DNA of 64,000 nucleotides, from positions 49,700,938 through 49,764,937 of the forward strand of contig NC_083337.1 of the NCBI RefSeq assembly GCF_019175385.1, written 5' to 3'. How positions within the stretch are numbered: the stretch's first letter is position 1; each line of letters opens with the position of its first letter. This stretch comes from Lycium barbarum. Taxonomy: Eukaryota; Streptophyta; Magnoliopsida; Solanales; Solanaceae. This document shows, one piece after another, positions 60,224 to 64,000 of the stretch. A model generated the notes under the pieces. The model had not been told where the DNA came from, made no database searches, and saw nothing but the letters and a program-made list of their open reading frames with translations. Both the position numbers and the translations under genes were made by a program.

Positions 60224-62574
60224 TGTTACACCTCGGAAGTTTTCCCGTACTGGTATGATGAGTGTATGGTGTTTCACTAAGTCGGGAATGGCTAATTATG
60301 AAATCTCGAAAAAATAATAAAGTTACAGAGAAATTCACTGCTAGTGGTCGTATATGGCACTATACGGACCGTATAGTGCACTCGTCCTTCAACCTGCCAA
60401 AAATCTCAACTTTCTGGACATTGTTGAATATGGTTAAATACGACCAAGTTTATGGCCCGTAAACCAGGTCGTAAACTGCCCTGTCCACCAGCCAAACTCT
60501 CTGCTTTTGAGAGAATGCTTAAACACGTTCACTGGGACGGACCGTAAATCAAAATACGGTCCGTAAGCTGCGCATTACGGTCACTGTTCATCCCGACAGA
60601 AATTCATTAAACCTTATCTTTGAGTTATTAAAAGGAACATTTGGCCTCATTTTATTTCATTCACCATTCATGCAACTCAGGAAACCTCTAGAACTTTCCA
60701 AACACTCCATCCACAAGAACCCAAGAGAATCAAAGGGGATATCAAGTCCAACAACACAAAATCTATGAAACCAAGTGCAAGAACACATCAAGGCATCATC
60801 TAAGTCAAGAAATTCCTAAGAAGGTGGAACTAGGGTTTTGGCTAAGTGAAGAATTTCAACTCAAGGGTTGTTCAACCACTATCCAAGGTAAGTTTCATGA
60901 TTATTCCGTGTTGTTTGAGGTATTGGAAAGCATAGACACTTGAAATGTAGAAGGACATAGAAATGGGTCATTGTTGAGTGAATAGTGACATAAATGAATG
61001 ATTGTAGAATTGAACTATGAACATTGAAGTGTCATGAATACAAATACGTTATAAATGATTTTATATCATGAAACAAGCAATTAATGTATGAAAACGCAAG
61101 GATAAGCTAGAAGTAGAAATAAGGGGAAAATTTGAGGAAAATGGTGAATTTTGCCAATTGTATGTAAATGACGAATGTTGAGTACGATTTTGACGGTAGA
61201 ATTATAAATGTTGGGAGTGATATGAAACATGAGAAAAATGGTACGAACGATGGAAGCGTTGTACGACTTTTCCTAGAATTTGCGATACGTTCTTGTAGTT
61301 AGTTTATTAATGGTGATACGGATTCTCTTATGAAGGTAACGACGTGATATCGACGAAGCATAAGTGAGCGACATCTTAGCTAAGCGACCAAGGTATGTGA
61401 GGCTAGTGTTTCTTTCTAATGGCATGAATCTTTGATGTAACTTCCTATTCCCTTCATGAGCTCTCACTTTCTAAGAAGTTAAAAGCCTACACTTATGAAT
61501 GTCCATATGAGATAAGTTATACGATATGATGATGCTAGTATAATGATGATGTTAATTATCGCTTACACTCACCTTATGTACTAGTTCCTTCAAGGTGAGG
61601 CAGAGTATAAATAGTTGTTCCATAATGGAATCGGGGGATCTCGACCTTACGTCACCCCGATAGAGTAAAGTTGATCTTGAGCTTTATGCATGTATTACAA
61701 TGAGATAAGTATTTTATGATGAGTATATTATTATTATGAGCATTTTATGATAAGCATGACATGAGCATTTCACATCGTGCCTAGTTGGCCGGGCAGTCAC
61801 CGCCAAGGCGGGCAGCTATACGGATACACCATGACCTTCGGGCATGGGCAGACACCACTAGTGGGCGGCATAAGATGGTACCCCGGACGCGGGAGGCCTG
61901 GACGCGGGCTAATATTATTGATTATCACACCGTTCCGACATGGACGGGCAGCTTGCATATGATGCATATATGTTACGAGGATGAGTATGAGTAAGATGGC
62001 ACGCATGATTTCCTTTATGATTATCAGACAGATGTAGATATTTCATGTTGATGTGCTTACTATATTGTTGATGTTTTCTTTCATTGTTTATGCTTCTCAT
62101 ACTCAGTACAACATTCGTACTGACGTCCTTTCTTCGGACGCTGTGTTCATGCCCACAGGTAGACAGAGAGGAGAGCTTGGCCCAGATCCTCAGTAGCAGT
62201 CAGCTGGTTGAAAGCACTCCATTGTCCGGAGGTGCTTAGGATTATCCTTTTGGTATATATATATATATATATATGCATATTTTGGGCACGACGGAGTCTT
62301 GTTCCGTCCATGTATATACAGTATGTTAGTAGAGGCTCGTAGATACGCAGTGTGGGTTAGATGGTCTCACAAGACGTTTTCATATGCATGTATAGTATTT
62401 TGATGGCCGAAAGACAATTGTATATAAAGTATTTATGTTTGTTTAATTACGATTTTCCTACAACTGGCATGCAAATGGATAAAAGAATATTAGATGGGCA
62501 AGATAAGTAGTAGAGTGAGCGGTGCTCGGTAACTAGCTCCGGGTACCCGTCGCGGCCCTAGCTGGGTCGTGACA
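60224..62574 (+). repeat. 5' LTR of element E (2.35 kb)
   Basis: Starts TGTTACACCTCGG at 60224 and ends CTGGGTCGTGACA at 62574 next to a PBS. It has a palindrome array of ACGGTCCGTA type (60340-60590), the splice-donor-like AAGGTATGTGAGGCTA (61389-61405), the GC-hairpin block (61780-61870), the double hairpin (62104-62141) and a (TA)n run at 62256-62275. Outer flank: GTTGC. Confidence 0.93.
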
Positions 62575-62578
62575 AAAG

Positions 62579-62590
62579 TGATATCAGAGC
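62579..62590 (+). promoter_or_regulatory. Primer binding site of element E, one mismatch
   Basis: TGATATCAGAGC, four bases after the LTR end, is the initiator-Met type site with one G-to-A difference from TGGTATCAGAGC seen in element A. Confidence 0.85.
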
Positions 62591-62779
62591 AGTTCGTCCT
62601 AGGAAGTGTCTGCGAGCCGTGTCTAGTAAAGTCTTGTTTATGGTGTGTTGCGCGCCACACTAATAAACAAGAGGCTACAGGGCATTTAGGAAAATGACCA
62701 TCCTTCTTCTCATGAAATCGTGCGATAGGGCCATGCTTAGGATTATGTTATTCCTAAAAGTGCGTTATGGTTTCAGAAA

Positions 62780-64000
62780 ATGCCGCCAAAGGGAAAAGCT
62801 ACAGCTGCCCAGAAGGGCAAAGCTACGACAAAGAGGCAGGCGGAAAGAGAGCCTCCGACAAATGTAGAGGAAAGCGAATCGCAAAGTGAGGCCGCGCCCA
62901 ATGTAGGAGAGCAGGGAGGAGCCTCAGCTCCGATTCCTCCACCGGGTGTTTCGGGTCAACAAGTGTCCGAGGCCATCCATTTATTGACACAATTGGTTGC
63001 CGCTCAGGCACAACGACAGGATGCGGGTCCAAGGGATCGTTCAGCTAGCACGAGAGCCCGTGACTTTATGGCCTTAAATCCTCCAGAATTCTTTGGGTCG
63101 AAGCCAGATGAAGATCCACAAAATTTTATCGATGAGATGTTGAGCACTTTAGAGATTATCCATGCTTCCGAGACCGAATCCGTGGAGTTGGCTTCCTATA
63201 GACTCCGCGATGTGGCGGTGTTATGGTATAAGAATTGGGTGATAACAAGAGGAGAAAATGCTCCACCTCCCGTGTGGCAAGAGTTTGTAGATGCCGTTAT
63301 TCGTCACTACTTGCCACCCGAAGTCCGCCGAGCTAGAGCGGACAAGTTCCTGAATTTAAAGCAAAGGGGTATGAGTGCCCGAGAGTATAGCATGCAATTC
63401 AACTCATTGGCTCGATATGCTCCGACTATGGTGGCCAATATGGGAGACAAAATCTATAGATTTGTGAGTGGTCTGGGGCCACATTTGTACAGAGATTGTT
63501 TGACGGCCTCCTTGCAAGACGGGATGGATATTTCCCGGATACAGGCCCATGCTCAGAATCTCGAGGAATGACAACGACAGCAAAGAAGTGATCGTGATGG
63601 TGACAGAAGATAAGGTAAGAGGGCTAGGTCTATGGGAGAGAACAGTGAGTATAGAGAGGGATCGAGACAGACACATCCCAGGCACTCAGGTCAGTCCGCG
63701 ACTAGTGCGCCTCCCAGATTCTCAGACGGAAGGTTCGATCGCTCTTTCCAGTCAGGGCAGGGTCAGAGTTTGAGGGCCCCAAGTTCTCAGTACCAGGGAG
63801 ATGATAGTCAGAGGAGACCTCCAGTACCGCGGTGTAGCCAGTGTGGCAAATTACATTCCGGACGGTGTCGTCAGGGTTCGGATGCTTGTTATGCTTGCGG
63901 GCAAGTTGGTCACATGATGAGAAATTGCCCCTCAGCGAGGGATAGAGCTGGGACTCAGCCTACAGGTTCAGCAGCGGGTTCTTCTTCAGCACGCCCGACA
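62780..64000 (+). pseudogene. Element E gag (runs off window)
   Basis: ATG 62780 opens MPPKGKATAAQKGKATTKRQ. The frame has the capsid blocks ARDFMALNPPEFFGSKPDED, ETESVELASYRLRDVAVLWY and RADKFLNLKQRGMSAREY. A TGA at 63569 follows NLEE and a TAA at 63610 follows GDRR; the same frame then stays open through a Ser/Arg-rich linker to two Cys knuckles, CSQCGKLHSGRC and CYACGQVGHMMRNC (about 63835-63930). Both stops fit single C-to-T changes (Arg and Gln codons in relatives). The protease region should begin past the right edge. Close kin of element A's gag by direct comparison. Confidence 0.92.

Overview
This window looks like plant nuclear DNA, most likely from a nightshade (Solanaceae). It is eukaryotic: one gene has twelve GT..AG-bounded exons, and everything else is plant-type LTR retrotransposons, DNA transposons and AT-rich intergenic sequence. 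The family placement is inference, because the abundant LTRs ending GGGTCGTGACA resemble repeats I associate with Solanaceae. No rRNA, tRNA, CRISPR array or bacterial operon was seen.

Region 1 (1-17341) is a nest of Ty3/gypsy chromovirus (Tekay/Del-like) copies with 3-kb LTRs. A minus-strand element A (5' LTR 12831-15857, PBS, gag, protease-RT-RNase H) is cut at 9322/9323 by a plus-strand element B, of which a decayed pol (about 4160-6235), polypurine tract and 3' LTR (6249-9322) remain. B is itself cut by a minus-strand LTR C (1-3770, running off the window). Element A sits in a second LTR family (15858-17341), which has its own inversion-type nesting.

Region 2 (17342-27905) is the gene-bearing island. 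It holds an apparently intact 12-exon MFS transporter gene (MFSD12-like, minus strand, 18120-22502, 450 residues on my splice model), small DNA transposons (a Stowaway-like MITE and a 1.1-kb terminal-inverted-repeat element) and a 281-bp direct duplication.

Region 3 (27906-50696) holds two Ty1/copia elements. Copia-1 (27906-34635) is complete, with a perfect 5-bp target duplication and LTRs that differ by one substitution and one 20-bp repeat unit, yet its ORFs carry several stops and frameshifts. Copia-2 (35108-50696) is old and has been split by an 11.2-kb Ty3/gypsy Tat-lineage element (35837-47008). That element has a dual RNase H and an antisense coiled-coil gene. Each of these insertions is framed by an exact target-site duplication.

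Region 4 (50697-64000) contains a MULE-like DNA transposon (52592-56147, 9-bp duplication) with a solo LTR inside it (52736-55259, 5-bp duplication). It is followed by three nested Ty3/gypsy copies of the second LTR family: D (3' LTR plus integrase tail/chromodomain), an LTR inserted in D's pol, and E, whose 5' LTR, PBS and gag run off the right edge.

Only the MFS gene is a credible functional host gene. The main novelty lies in the non-coding architecture of the LTRs: a two-hairpin module with compensatory base changes in eight LTRs of two families, a conserved splice-donor-like word in seven of them, arrays of ACGGTCCGT palindromes near the LTR start, and a stretch of about 85 nt downstream of pol that is shared by copia and gypsy elements.
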